Below are positions 11,187 to 21,837 of a stretch of 48,872 bases of DNA, one piece after another. A program made the position numbers and the translations under genes. Every line of letters starts with the position of its first letter. Within the stretch, counting starts at the first letter, position 1. The DNA is from Entamoeba invadens IP1 (taxonomy: Eukaryota > Evosea > Mastigamoebida > Endamoebidae), in contig NW_004443692.1 in NCBI RefSeq assembly GCF_000330505.1, positions 700,467 through 749,338 on the forward strand, written 5' to 3'. The notes below the pieces were generated by a model that saw only the letters and a list, made by a program, of their open reading frames with translations, was not told the DNA's origin and made no database searches.

Positions 11187-11230
11187 TATAAAATTACTAT
11201 AAAATTACTATAAAATTACCATAAAAGTAC
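11187..11230. repeat. 11-bp tandem repeat, 4 units, upstream of the TBC1D23-like gene
   Basis: Units of TATAAAATTAC occur at 11187-11197, 11198-11208 and 11209-11219. A degenerate fourth copy, CATAAAAGTAC, occupies 11220-11230. The array is about 157 bp upstream of the TBC1D23-like start codon. Confidence 0.85.
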
Positions 11231-11533
11231 TATTAAGGCATTTTGTTTCTTTTTCCCTTAAAACACAAAAACATTGTATTTTATTCTGTCATCAATCCCA
11301 CCAAAAATTAAAAAATACGTTTTATTTGATTCACAGTGTTTTTGTTGTTAAAAAAGTCCGAATAATACCACAGAATAAGAAATGACCAAGTCAATTCTAA
11401 ACGTAATTAATTTATTAATATTTACTATAAAATAATGGGAATTGCTATTCTAATAGAATTGACTTTCAAATCCGAAGATTATTAGACCAATTTGTCCTCC
11501 AATAACTCCCTCTAAATTAATATGAACTTAATT

Positions 11534-11541
11534 ATTGAACT
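11534..11541 (+). promoter_or_regulatory. GAAC-type core promoter element upstream of the DGK gene
   Basis: ATTGAACT matches the Entamoeba GAAC element consensus A(A/T)TGAACT and lies 13 bp before the ATG at 11555. A second near-match, TATGAACT, sits at 11521-11528. The consensus is established for E. histolytica; function here is inferred from position only. Confidence 0.4.
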
Positions 11542-11554
11542 GGACCACTAGAAG

Positions 11555-13445
11555 ATGCAATACAAAGACTCCCGCATCGATACAAAAGAATTGGTAATGT
11601 GTAACTTATACCCACATTCACACTCATTTCAACTAACAGATACATTGGTCAGTGTCTGTGACATTTGTGGATATCCAACGACCCCATTTAGTACCAACGC
11701 CGAGTGTACCAAATGCCATATGGTGATCCATTCCGATTGTAGCGAAAGTTGTTACCTTCCATGTGTCTCCCTTGAAGAGGCGACTACACTGAAGACTGAA
11801 AAAGCACATGAGGACCATTTAAGTCCAGAGAATGACGCACTATTGAAACGATCTCTTTCAGAACGGGGTATACTCAATGGTCACCACGTCATTGAAAGTT
11901 GTTCATCTTTAGTCCAAAACGCGACATGTGTTGTGTGTCGGTCTATTATTGTCTCTCTTTCCTGTTTACATTGTAGAATATGTGGTGTCTATCTCCACTC
12001 GGAGTGCAAAGATGCTCTGCAGAACACGTGTCGACCCATTTCACTTCCTTCTGAAAGGGATTATCATTGGTTTGTCAACGGGAATTGCTTGTTGAATGCG
12101 AACACAAATTCAAATAACACGTGCATCGTATGTAAACAGTCTGTTGGGAGCAGAATAGCACTCACAGACTTTAGGTGTTGTATGTGTGGCATGGTAGTTC
12201 ACGGGTCTTGTATCCACTCTGCACCGCCTATTTGTTACCATGGAGTACTTGGAAAGTATGTCATTTCGCCGTCACTGACTCAAATGGACGAATATGGCGA
12301 TTACAAAGCTGTATATAGACGCGACAAAACACCAATGATCTTCTTTGTGAATCCAAAGTCGGGCAATTTACTTGGAGAGTTTCTTCAGAACAAAACACAG
12401 GAATTGTTTTCATTGCCACAAGTGTGTAATGTGTTGCAAGGGTTTGATAAGATTGTGAAGTACATTGAAGAGTATGGGAATAAATTTATAGCGGTGATAT
12501 GTGGAGGTGGTTTGTTTTAGTTTTAATTCTAATAAAAAATGAAACCAGAATAGTTAAACAATAGATGGAACTGTTGGATGGGTGATGAATGAAATGAAAA
12601 AGGCCAATAAAAAGCCACAATATTTTATTATTCCGTTTGTTATTAATATAGTATTAATTTGTTAATACTATTAATATTAATATATTACTATATAGTATTA
12701 AATAAAATGTTATAAATTAATAAATAGATTGGGCACAGGCAACGACTTGTCAATATGCACGGGATGGGGTGGAGGATATGACGGGGGGGACTTAATCACA
12801 CTTCTTCGGCAAGTTCAATATGCTTTGGTCCAACCATTAGACCGTTGGAGGGTTTCCATTCACCACAAAGACGCAAAAGAAGATAGAACTATTGTTTTAA
12901 ACAATTACTTTTCAGTGGGGATAGATGCTGGTATTGCTCTGGACTTCCACCAGCGGCGACAAGCAAATCCGAAGATGTTTGGGTCACGAATTGGAAATAA
13001 AGTGCAGTACATGTTTAGTTCTCCTGTAGCACTAACTGGGGATGTCGGGGACATCAACAAAGTGATTCAATTGCGAGTCGATGGTGTTAATATTGAGCTT
13101 CCGCCTCTTGAAGGTATAGCGTTTTTGAATGTGAGTACTTATGGTGGAGGTAATAAGTTCTTTGATGTTGTTACTGATGAGGAATGTATGTTAGGAATGA
13201 AAGATAGTAACTTTGGCGATGGGTTGATTGAGGTCATCGCGTTTTCATCGTTTGTAGAAATGCCATTCTTGATGACAGGAATGCAACAACCCGTTAAAAT
13301 AGCACAAGGCACTGTCATCGAAATTACGGTGCTCGAAAAGAAACCGGCACAAACCGACGGGGAACCTTTCATGCTTGAACCATGTAACGTCATCATCTCA
13401 CTTTTCGATAAAGTCGATATCCTTGTCAAAAATCCATTTTATTGA
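11555..13445 (+). CDS. Diacylglycerol kinase with three C1-like zinc fingers, three exons
   Basis: Exons are 11555-12509, 12565-12634 and 12728-13445. The introns (12510-12564 and 12635-12727) both start GTTTGT and end ATAG, and the product is 580 residues. Splicing rebuilds the catalytic signature exactly: ICGG/DGTVGWVMNE across intron 1 and FIIP/LGTGNDLS across intron 2. Three Cys/His C1-type modules lie at about 35-60, 125-155 and 188-225 (CDICGYP...HSDC, CVVCRS...HSEC, CIVCKQ...HGSC). The DAGKc domain starts at about 260 (MIFFVNPKSGN) and contains the ATP-binding GGDG at 317-320. The accessory DAGKa domain follows (NYFSVGIDAGIALDFHQRR, then GIAFLNVSTYGGGNKFFD). The enzyme phosphorylates diacylglycerol to phosphatidic acid at membranes, ending DAG signals. 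All key glycines and the GGDG Asp are present, so an active enzyme is expected. Confidence 0.93.
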
Positions 13446-15402
13446 TTCTACTGTTTAGTTCATTTATTATCATTTGTATTCTATAACTGTAACTTTCAAG
13501 AATATACCAATAATTAACTTTGTTTTTAATTAAAATAATATGACTTATTTGGATAACCAGTCAATATTCAACATTTAATCTAAATTGAGTGATTGAAAAG
13601 TTCAAATGTTTTAACACGTTCGCTGTTTCCCCTTTTATTTTTTTTTAAATAGCATAGAAAAAAATGTCAATTTTGCTTTTTCTTTAAAAAAATCATTGTA
13701 AACCCGTTTCATTTTTTCTGAGGATTTTTTGACACACAATATCTTATTTAAAAATATTATAACAACAGAGACATAATCCTCAAGATTTGAACAAAAATTA
13801 TAACGAAAAGATTAATTGATTGCAATTTTTGGAATTAACCCAAATTGTTAGCACTTTTCCCGTCGTCAATATTTTTATTCCGATAAAACACAAACCTACA
13901 TTTTTCTCTTTTTAGTACACGACTGTCATTCTTTCTCATATTTTTAATGTTTATCGACAATTCAAGACAATTTGAAAGGTTCCGACAGTGGTTAAACAAC
14001 ATTTTTGAATTTTAGTTCTTATTTCATGTTGTTGTAATAGAAAAAAATACGAATCCATCAATATCGACAAGCACTCCCTCGTCGCTCGACAAATTTTTGT
14101 CATCATCGTGATCTATATCTTTTTTTACAATTTTTTTTTGTTTTTATATTAATATTATAATTATTATATAAATAATAATATCTTTATGATTTTGTGTTGA
14201 AACCGACTGATTTGACCTAAATTCAAATCAAAATTATGTGTTATACCTCTTCTCAGCTACTGTTTGTACGCCCGTGGAAACCAATTTTTTGTCCGTACTG
14301 GGTAGACGCAGATGTCATTTTCCCGCAAGCGGGTGATGCGCGACTGGGGAAGATAAAACGTGGATAAAACGGGTGCACAAACAGATTGTTTGCGTGTGTC
14401 TTCCTGAGCCTTCTTTATAATGCTCCGTATTACTCGGTTTACACTAACCCAAGGTAAACCTGTTCGACATTGATTTAATTGAAACCATACCAATATTTAC
14501 TTTATTATTTATATACTATTATTATAATTTATATATGATATCAAAATATAAATTTGTTTATTAATTTTTTATTAATTATATTTTACAATAATTAAGGGCA
14601 ATTAAGTCTTTTATGTAAAAAGTTAATGGAAATAAAAATACACAAAAAATAAAACTTGTTAAAATTATTGCCAAAAAATACTTATCGAAATTAAATATAA
14701 CTTATATAATAATATATTAAATTAATATTATTAATAATATCATTGTCATTATTTTCAAATAAAATTGGCTTTAATAAACTAATAACTACCACATATAATT
14801 CATAAAGTTTAAATTTGGTTTGAGAATAATCGAAAAAATAATTTTTTTATTATAATTCTTGAATAGTTATTTATAATTATATCAAAGTTAAATAATTATA
14901 TTTATTTCATTCTAATTTTGTTTTAAAAAATAATTGGGGAAATTGACAATACAAATTTCTTTTCTGATTGTCCTGTCAATATTCAAAATGTTGGTTATTT
15001 TTATTATAAATATAGTAAAATGAAAATAATATCAAATCTATTTTTACTCTTTTTAGAATTGGGAAAAAAATGAAGAAATCTATTTGTAGAAAATTTATAC
15101 ATACAAAATATTGTTTAGTATTAATATTAGTTGTTGATGGTAATGTTATAGTAATTTTAAAAGAAAAAATTCAATTCTAAGAACCGATTTCGCAAAAACG
15201 AAAATGGGTATATTTCACATAACATACTGATATACTATTAAATAGATATACTATTAACTAATAACCAATAGCCAAAAGAAAAAAGTAAAACATGCCACAG
15301 AAGTTGTAAAGAACCGTTTGAAAAAGAACGACAGTCCTTTCTGAAATGCCATTTCTTTGTAAAAAGATTCTTTAATAAATCTGAAAACCTAAAGAGTGAG
15401 TG
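13446..15402. other. Long AT-rich intergenic gap enclosing a GC-rich island
   Basis: Both flanks (13446-14240 and 14495-15402) are A/T-tract DNA with no protein-like ORF. The only structured feature is the GC-rich island at 14250-14495, listed separately. The last 100 bp should hold the promoter of the gene at 15403. Confidence 0.6.
14250..14495. other. GC-rich island with three short hairpins and a 78-codon minus-strand ORF; possible ncRNA gene or relic coding fragment
   Basis: In the middle of strongly AT-rich DNA, about 245 bp is plainly richer in G+C with sharp edges. It contains the inverted repeats CCCG-CAAG-CGGG (14322-14333), CAAACA-GAT-TGTTTG (14378-14392) and GGTTTAC-N11-GTAAACC (14436-14460). 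The minus strand carries an ATG-initiated 78-residue ORF (14493-14257) that is Arg-rich and uses CGC/CGG codons, which are uncommon elsewhere in the window. No conserved snRNA, SRP, RNase P/MRP or tRNA motif was convincing, and the peptide matches nothing I recognise. The three candidate explanations are a structured RNA, a decayed gene and imported DNA. Confidence 0.45.
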
Positions 15403-16530
15403 ATGAGTGACAAGTCGAAAGAAAGCAGCTCTTTATCGAACAATACAACGTCCAAGTCCTCTTCCACGTCTTCTTCAGATTCCAAAAAAGATTTAAATAC
15501 CACTAAAAATGTTAATGAAGAAAAAGAGAACCAAGAAGTCCCGGCTGTACAAGTCACAGACTTAGCCCAACTAGAAAAGTCCTCAGACACACCAAAATCG
15601 TCTTCTGGTAGTTCACTGCATGAGACTGGTGTTGATATTTCCATTACTCCGACTGCAAAGACTCCCGAGAGTGGCTTGAATTCAACGGAGATTGAGATGG
15701 ATGAAAACAATGAAGAGAAAGCTTCAATAGAGAACTCGACTGACATCAAACCGTTTGTTAATGTCGAAGTGATACCCGACGAGATGGAGAAGTATCCGAT
15801 CCAAGCGTTGATTTGGACTATCTTCAAATCAGTATTAATGGCAATCCTACCATTCTTTATGGTGATAGTCATTGGTGCTGTTGTTGTTGGGTGTTATGGA
15901 GGTATCGACGACGCAAAGGAAAAGTTCTTCGACAAGCTTTCGACCTTTGAGAAGAAGGCAAATTTGCTCTACGCGTTCTTCTCTTATTCGATCTTTGTGG
16001 GGCTTGTGCCTTTCTTAGTCACAATTGCTTTCTGTCAAGTGAAGATCAGAAGACTTTGGTTACAAGTGATCGGGACATTGGCCTTCTTTGGGTTCCATGG
16101 CGTCGTGGAGTTCATTTGGCTTGCGTTGAACAATTTGATGAACGGAAATATTGGAAACGGCCCATTAAGAACAGTCATGTTATTCTTGGCGGATCAAAGC
16201 ACTTACTCTCTTCTTTATGTTGTACCAATAACCTCCGTTTTCTTTGTATATAGAAAACTCGACTTCTCAATCGTCAGACTGGGAAGATACATGAGCTGGC
16301 ATAAATTCATCTTCAGAGATTACCCACTCACGTTGGCTATTTGTCTCTTCTTTTGGGTCCCAGGGATGATATTCTGCTACTCTATGATGCCTAATGTCCA
16401 GTTTACTTTGCGTCTCATTCTCCAATTCGTCACATCAGTCACTTTGAATGTCGAATCGGCAATTGCAGTCTGTGTGAAAGGATCTAATGATGACATCGAA
16501 GAGGATTTACCAATCGAAAAGGAGGAATAA
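15403..16530 (+). CDS. Unrecognised multi-pass membrane protein with disordered Ser/Thr/Glu-rich N-terminus
   Basis: A single exon of 375 residues. The start is set at ATG 15403 (an in-frame GTG immediately precedes it). Residues 1-125 are low-complexity and hydrophilic (SSSLSNNTTSKSSSTSSSDS), likely cytosolic and phosphorylatable. From about 130 there are roughly six hydrophobic spans: IFKSVLMAILPFFMVIVIGA, AFFSYSIFVGLVPFLVTIAF, VIGTLAFFGFHGVVEFIWLA, a segment around YSLLYVVPITSVFFVY, LTLAICLFFWVPGMIFCYSM and a final ILQFVTSVTLNVESAIAVCV. The tail is acidic (DDIEEDLPIEKEE). I do not recognise the family; no transporter signature, enzyme motif or ion-channel filter is evident. Confidence 0.8.
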   Translation: MSDKSKESSSLSNNTTSKSSSTSSSDSKKDLNTTKNVNEEKENQEVPAVQVTDLAQLEKSSDTPKSSSGSSLHETGVDISITPTAKTPESGLNSTEIEMDENNEEKASIENSTDIKPFVNVEVIPDEMEKYPIQALIWTIFKSVLMAILPFFMVIVIGAVVVGCYGGIDDAKEKFFDKLSTFEKKANLLYAFFSYSIFVGLVPFLVTIAFCQVKIRRLWLQVIGTLAFFGFHGVVEFIWLALNNLMNGNIGNGPLRTVMLFLADQSTYSLLYVVPITSVFFVYRKLDFSIVRLGRYMSWHKFIFRDYPLTLAICLFFWVPGMIFCYSMMPNVQFTLRLILQFVTSVTLNVESAIAVCVKGSNDDIEEDLPIEKEE

Positions 16531-16871
16531 AGAACACACTGCTGTATGTCTGTTGTTGATTTACTATAATTGCACTATTAATTTTACTATTTTTTATTAT
16601 TAGAATGGTCATTTTTATATAATATAATATAGTTATTTTAATATACTATCATAATATAGCTTTTTTATTAATTTTTTTATAATCAAGAGAAATAAACTAT
16701 TGATAAACTGTAATATATTATTTTTATGATTTATTATAACTATTTAATACTAAATAATTATATAGTAGTTAGAAATAGTTAAAAAAATTAATGAAAAAAA
16801 TTTACATCGTATTGTTCTTTTAGATTTTTTTACTTGAAAAATTGAAGAGTTCTTTCGTTTGATATAGAAAC
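16531..16871. other. Short AT-rich intergenic gap
   Basis: The gap lies between two genes on the same strand and consists of A/T tracts. No structured element was seen. Confidence 0.6.
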
Positions 16872-19800
16872 ATGGAGCGAATTATATACACCATGGATGA
16901 TCATACAGATTGTATTTGCAACTACATTGAAAAAGTTGATATGAACCAAAACACAGAGTCTGATGACACTGCGATCCGTTTGGTTATTTCGAATATGCTC
17001 CAACCAAAACCAATTGCAGACCAAATGGACGAACTGTTATTTAGTTCAAAAGAGGAAAAGGAATATTTCCAATCCCTTCCCTCAAACAATTGTCACTGTT
17101 TTATGACTGATGAGTATTACATCTGCAACTGTACTGAGAAACCCATTTTTGTGTGTTTTGATTGTAACAAGAGGATGCTCCAGAACAACCACAAAAATCA
17201 CTCCAAAGGTAGTCATCCAATTAACACATTGTGTCAATGTGGAAGTTGTTCCAGTGATATTACCACTCATCTTCAAAGTCCACAACAACTTTCGCCACAA
17301 GAGTCAAAACCCGATCTAATAAAATGCCCACAAGTCCCACACAACATGAATCACCCCAAAGTCGACTTAACAACATCCGCTTCAATTATGGTTCAACAAA
17401 AACAAGTCGCTGATATATCTCCCCCACAAATGCCCACCGAAAAATTGAAACCAAAAAGTAAAACAAAAGACAAAGTGTCATTGCAACCAAAACAACCACT
17501 TTCACAACTCATTTCAACACAGAAAACAAAGTCTTTAAAAAAATTCGCCGAAAAAAAAGACGCCATTGGAAAGACCTTATCTGAGCAAAAAGAAACCGCA
17601 CGCATTTTGCTACAAAAAGGAAATGTCAAAGACAAAATCGAACTTTTGAAGGAAATCGACACGTCGCGAAAACAACAAAAACAAGAAGACAAAATAAAAA
17701 AGAAGTCGGAAAGCTTCAAAATAGCTCAAGAAAAATTGGACGAAGACCGACGACGCGAAAATAACGAGAAAACCATTCAACAGTCGATTGATGTTGGACT
17801 TGCACTTCAATCAGAAGTCCCACAAGCGTTGTGTTATATTCATGGATACGAACAAGAAAACAGTCAACTTTTGAGTGATGCCAAAAAGAGTGTTTTGGGT
17901 GAACAAGTAGTCACTTTATTGACATTACTTCAACATGGCGACATACCGGAATATATTCAGCTGTGTGAGTATGTAACACGACTCCTCCAGATTAGTCCAA
18001 TAAGGAAGTATATACTTTCGTTCTTACTTAACGAACAAATAGAAGCAAAGAGTCAATACAATCGACTGTTTAATTTCAACTTGAGTGGGAACAACTTATT
18101 GTCGGTATTGTGTGATACATTCTGCGCATTAGTTAGTCACGGGAAAGAAGATGACGGGTTCTACCTCATGAAACTTCTTGTTGTTTTGGGTACTGCAGTA
18201 TTCAAAGAGATTTCAAAGGCAATTAGTGTGTCTTCCCTTGTCGTGAGTAAGAAGACGGCTTTATTAAAAACATTCAGAAGAGCTTTTTTTGGGTATGACT
18301 GCTTCTTCACTGAACTCGAGCAAAACTCGATCTTTCTTGATGGGATTTTAGACGTTTTAGCACTTCGATCATATCAAGTGAAACGGATGTCGACTGAACG
18401 AGTGAAGTTGAATTATTCCGCATTGTTCACATCGATAACTAACCTCCACAATGCGTTGAACAACAAATTTGGATTAACAAACAAATACTATTTGAGTGAA
18501 GTTCTAATGAAAGACAGTGCTTTGTTTCAAAAGTGGATTAAACAGTTGGTCTACTTTATAGGCGAATTTGAACTCAACAAATTGACAACGTTAAACCACA
18601 AAGAACGACTCAACGTTTTACTCTTCAAAATTCTACAGGAGATCTCTAACGGTCTTGCAGAGTATTTGCACTACTTTCAAGTCAGTATTGGGCACTTCAA
18701 AATTTTGAAACTGCACTTGAACTTTGTGGTCGACTCCGTCATACGAAAGAGTGGAGAAAACATTATGGGACAAATGATGCTGATTCGCCTCTTTTCGCTA
18801 TTTGTGCGCGATATTTTAGTCCAAAAAATGTCGAAAGGGATGTGCTACAAAATTGCCTCTGCACTCATTAATTCTCAACGTTTCAACTTCTTTAAAATAG
18901 CAAAGGACTTTTTCGTCGAGAAAAAGCCCGAGAATGTCGACGAAACCAAAAAGATTCATATTGACGTGTTTTCTCTGTTTTCGGACTATTTCGACGAGTT
19001 GAGCTTTTTAAGTGAAAAGGAGAAGAAGAAAATAGAGGAAGAATCGACTGCAAATGCTTCTGAAATTCTGAAGTGTTATTTAGAGTTGTTCCGAGAAGTA
19101 AGAAAGATGGACCAAGACGTCTTCAGAATGAAGCAAGACAGAAGCAAGACTTTTACATGTCCAAAACAGTATGCACTTGTCTATTCTTTTGACCCACTTT
19201 TTGGGTTAGGGTTAGACTACTTTATGATGCAGATTATCACACTCCAACTGAACTTGTTTTCCTTTTCTAAAGAAGGTGGGCAGAAACAAAGTTTGAGTTC
19301 ATTAAGAGTTTCTCAAGAAGATAAGAGAGAGATGAATTGTATAAGACCTTGGAATGTGAATGACGTCGATCTTGTCTTGTACATGTTAGAGGAAAGTGAC
19401 ATCGAGTTGGTGAACAACTCATCTTTAAAGTACTTGACAGCACTTGTGTTTTTCTTTGCTAATTATACGTACATGAAGTTTATAATAACCACTCCAATTG
19501 ACGTGGAAATTTTTGTGAGATATCACCCAACACTTTCAAAGTATGTTTGGGTTGACTCTGGAGTTGTTTCTTTCTCGCCTACCGAACCAGAAGTGGTTGA
19601 AGTTGTTAATCCCGATATAATGAAAAAGATACCATATTTCAATCCATATTGCCCTCGATTGTATAAAAAAGAGTACGAGGAAACTTGGATCAAAATGGCG
19701 ACACTCTCATTCCAAGTCACTGCAACGCCAGTCTACGTGTTTTCATATCAAATATCCAAATTCCAAGCACTCAACGATTGTGTTGAGAAGTTGATTGTAG

Positions 19801-20223
19801 GACTTCTCAATTTCTTAGTCGACAACTTCGCAGTCAAAATTGCGTTTGACAGAAACTGCTTTTTACTTCTGAGAGTCATGTGGATGTTTGTGAAATTTTC
19901 TTTCACGAAGCCAGACAATGTCGACGGTTTGTTTTATTTATTAGAAACCATAAAATTAATGTGAAGACTTCTTCGATAAACTGTCTGATGTTATAAACAA
20001 AATTTGGACCGTTGCACTGTCAATACTCGCCCCACATTTAACTCAAGAAGAAGCTGTTGGTGTTCAGCCAGACTCCAATTATGAAATTGCAATTCAAACA
20101 ATTCAACAAGTTAAGCTCAAATCAATCGCCAATGTTATTCAGTGTTTAGTCATTGAAACATGCTTAGAGTTGGTCAAGCAATTGAGTGCGAAGAAAGTCG
20201 GGTATCCAAAAGACAAGAAATGA
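16872..20223 (+). CDS. UBR-box zinc-finger protein with long helical body, two exons
   Basis: Exon 1 is 16872-19926. A 40-nt GTTTGT...GTGAAG intron (19927-19966) removes an in-frame stop and joins NVD to DFFDKLSDVINKIW. Exon 2 is 19967-20223, for 1103 residues. Residues 74-127 form a Cys/His cluster: CHCFMTDEYYICNC, VCFDCNK, HKNHSKGSH, CQCG. The order matches the UBR box, the zinc fold that in UBR ubiquitin ligases reads destabilising N-terminal residues. About 130-250 are Pro/Gln/Lys-rich and 250-310 a charged helix. The remaining roughly 790 residues are all-helical with no RING or HECT visible, so E3 activity is not shown. In family terms this could be an adaptor or a highly diverged UBR protein. 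ATG 16872 is preferred over the in-frame ATG eight codons in only because it is first. Confidence 0.7.
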
Positions 20224-20399
20224 AATTTAGTGTATTTTATGTACTTTCAATTTCTAGTAGAAGTATTATTAATATATAGTTTGTATAATTTATAAATGTA
20301 AATTAATCTTCATGCCACATCCACATTTCCAAAAATAGAACCCGACTTCGACATAAGCTAAAAAACAATTAAACTGGAAGAGTCAAGAGTCTTTCTTTG

Positions 20400-21470
20400 T
20401 CACTTTGGCTTGAATTTCTGGAGCTGCTCTGTGAATCCTGGGTTAGGACAAACGCAAAGCCTTTTATCCTTGACAGTTTGGAATGCTTCTGGGAACGTCA
20501 TTTTCATTTTTTTCATGATATAAGAGATGACAATTGAGGCGGACCGACTCACTCCAGCAACACAGTGGACTAACACATTCTTCTCTTCCGAGATGTATTG
20601 GTCAATGAATTCAAATGCTTCTGAAAAGTGTTGCGCGATGTTGTCTGTTGGTGTGTCTCCACATGGTATATACAGGTAGATTACCTTTTTGCTGTTGTAA
20701 AGTGGTTTAACTCCTATAGAGAGGACGGCGTGTATTTTGAGTTCGCGGAGAGTTGGTTTTACTGTAGCTTCCATACTCCCCAAATAGAGGTGCGGGGCTA
20801 TTTCATTTGGAAGGACTTGAGCAAATGGTGTTCCAAACGTTTTGTAAAACAAACTCTCTGTGTGTTTCACTGTTGTTATCCGATTTGCGGTAACATCGAA
20901 CCGTTGAATGGACTTCAACCCGTTCATGCACTCATAGTCAAAGTCTGTGAGTTGGTTCCAACCCAAATTTAACTCGGCTTAAAGTCAGTGTACCACACTC
21001 ATTGAAACAATTCGTAAACGAAATCTTGAAATACAAACTTAAATTGGAAAGACTTTTCAGATCACTTGGGATGGTTGTAATTGAGTTGTATGAGAGGTTC
21101 AAAGACTTCAACGATGTCATTTGGAATATGAAATCCGCATTTGTTATTTTGTTGTGTGAAAGATTCAGGAGTGTCAATGACGTCCAGTTTAACACTTCAT
21201 TTGTCACATCAGTAATTTTGTTTTCGGAGAGGTCTAAAGTATTTAGTGTAGTCATGTATTTCAGTGCTGGAGTGACAGTGATATGATTTAAAGTGGCGAT
21301 AATAGTTTTAACATTGTTTGCTGTAATTTTCTTGTGGTTAGTTCTTCTCCTAATAATAATAACTTGAAAAACAAAACATGTTGTTTGATGTGACACGATA
21401 TGAATCGTTGGAATGCGTTATCCGTCAACTTCTTCTTGCTCGCGTTAATTCCAATCCCGACTTGGAGCAT
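20400..21470 (-). CDS. Leucine-rich-repeat dual-specificity phosphatase (LRR-DUSP), probably three exons
   Basis: The C-terminal half is a complete DUSP domain: LPNEIAPHLYLGS, then VHCVAGVSRSAS with the HCx5R P-loop (nucleophilic Cys and Arg both present), and the general-acid Asp plausibly in IPCGDTPTDN. The N-terminal half is LRRs (LNTLDLSENKITDV, LTLLNLSHNKITNA, LKSLNLSYNSITTI). The intron at 21038-20978 (GTTTGT...TTTAAG, 61 nt) merges two frames and creates one more perfect repeat, LTELNLGWNQLTDF. A second, less certain intron (21377-21331, donor GTTTTG) links a 31-codon first exon starting at ATG 21470. With it the protein is 320 residues. LRR-DUSP fusions are a known Entamoeba family. 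The likely role is LRR-targeted removal of phosphate from Tyr or Ser/Thr. The 5' exon is the weak part. Confidence 0.8.
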
Positions 21471-21612
21471 TATAAAATCAAGTTCTTTGTTTTGATTCAA
21501 CTGTTTTACAATAACAAAGATACAACTTGTACTTTAAAAATGTTTTTCATTTTTCCCACAAAAATGAAAAAAGAAAAAATGAAACCCTGATAACTCAGAA
21601 GTCACAGATTTA

Positions 21613-21837
21613 ATGGCCGATATTAATCTTACAAAGGAGGACTTGATCAAACAACTAGTCGAAATTAGAGAGACACTCGCAGTCGAAATGAAAAAAAATC
21701 AACAACCAAAATCTGAAGAGCTTGACAGTCTTAAAGACAAAAACTCCCGTTTGGAGTACAGAGTTAAACATTTACTCAGGGCCCTCGAGGAACAGGATAA
21801 GGAGATTGAGGAACTCAAGAAGAAGCTCGGAAAGTAA
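21613..21837 (+). CDS. Small coiled-coil protein of unknown function
   Basis: A single exon of 74 residues starting at ATG 21613. Nearly all of it is predicted helix with heptad-like Leu spacing (LIKQLVEIRETL, then LDSLKDKNSRLEYRVKHLLR and EIEELKKKLGK). The charged, amphipathic composition and ordinary Entamoeba codons support a real gene despite its size. It is divergent from the LRR-DUSP gene with 142 bp between the starts. Small heptad proteins of this kind are often dimerisation partners or complex subunits. No family can be named. Confidence 0.65.
   Translation: MADINLTKEDLIKQLVEIRETLAVEMKKNQQPKSEELDSLKDKNSRLEYRVKHLLRALEEQDKEIEELKKKLGK

Larger units (their letters stand above)
11031..11554. 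other. Divergent promoter region between TBC1D23-like and DGK genes
   Basis: This 524-bp AT-rich gap contains a four-unit 11-bp tandem repeat and a GAAC-type element (listed separately). No coding potential was seen. Confidence 0.6.

Noticed and set aside
14257..14493. Histone H2A-like hints in the 78-codon ORF (RTGL, RVIR, APV at roughly H2A spacing)
   Set aside because: Spacing is off by three residues and nothing after APV resembles H2A in any frame. Treated as coincidence.
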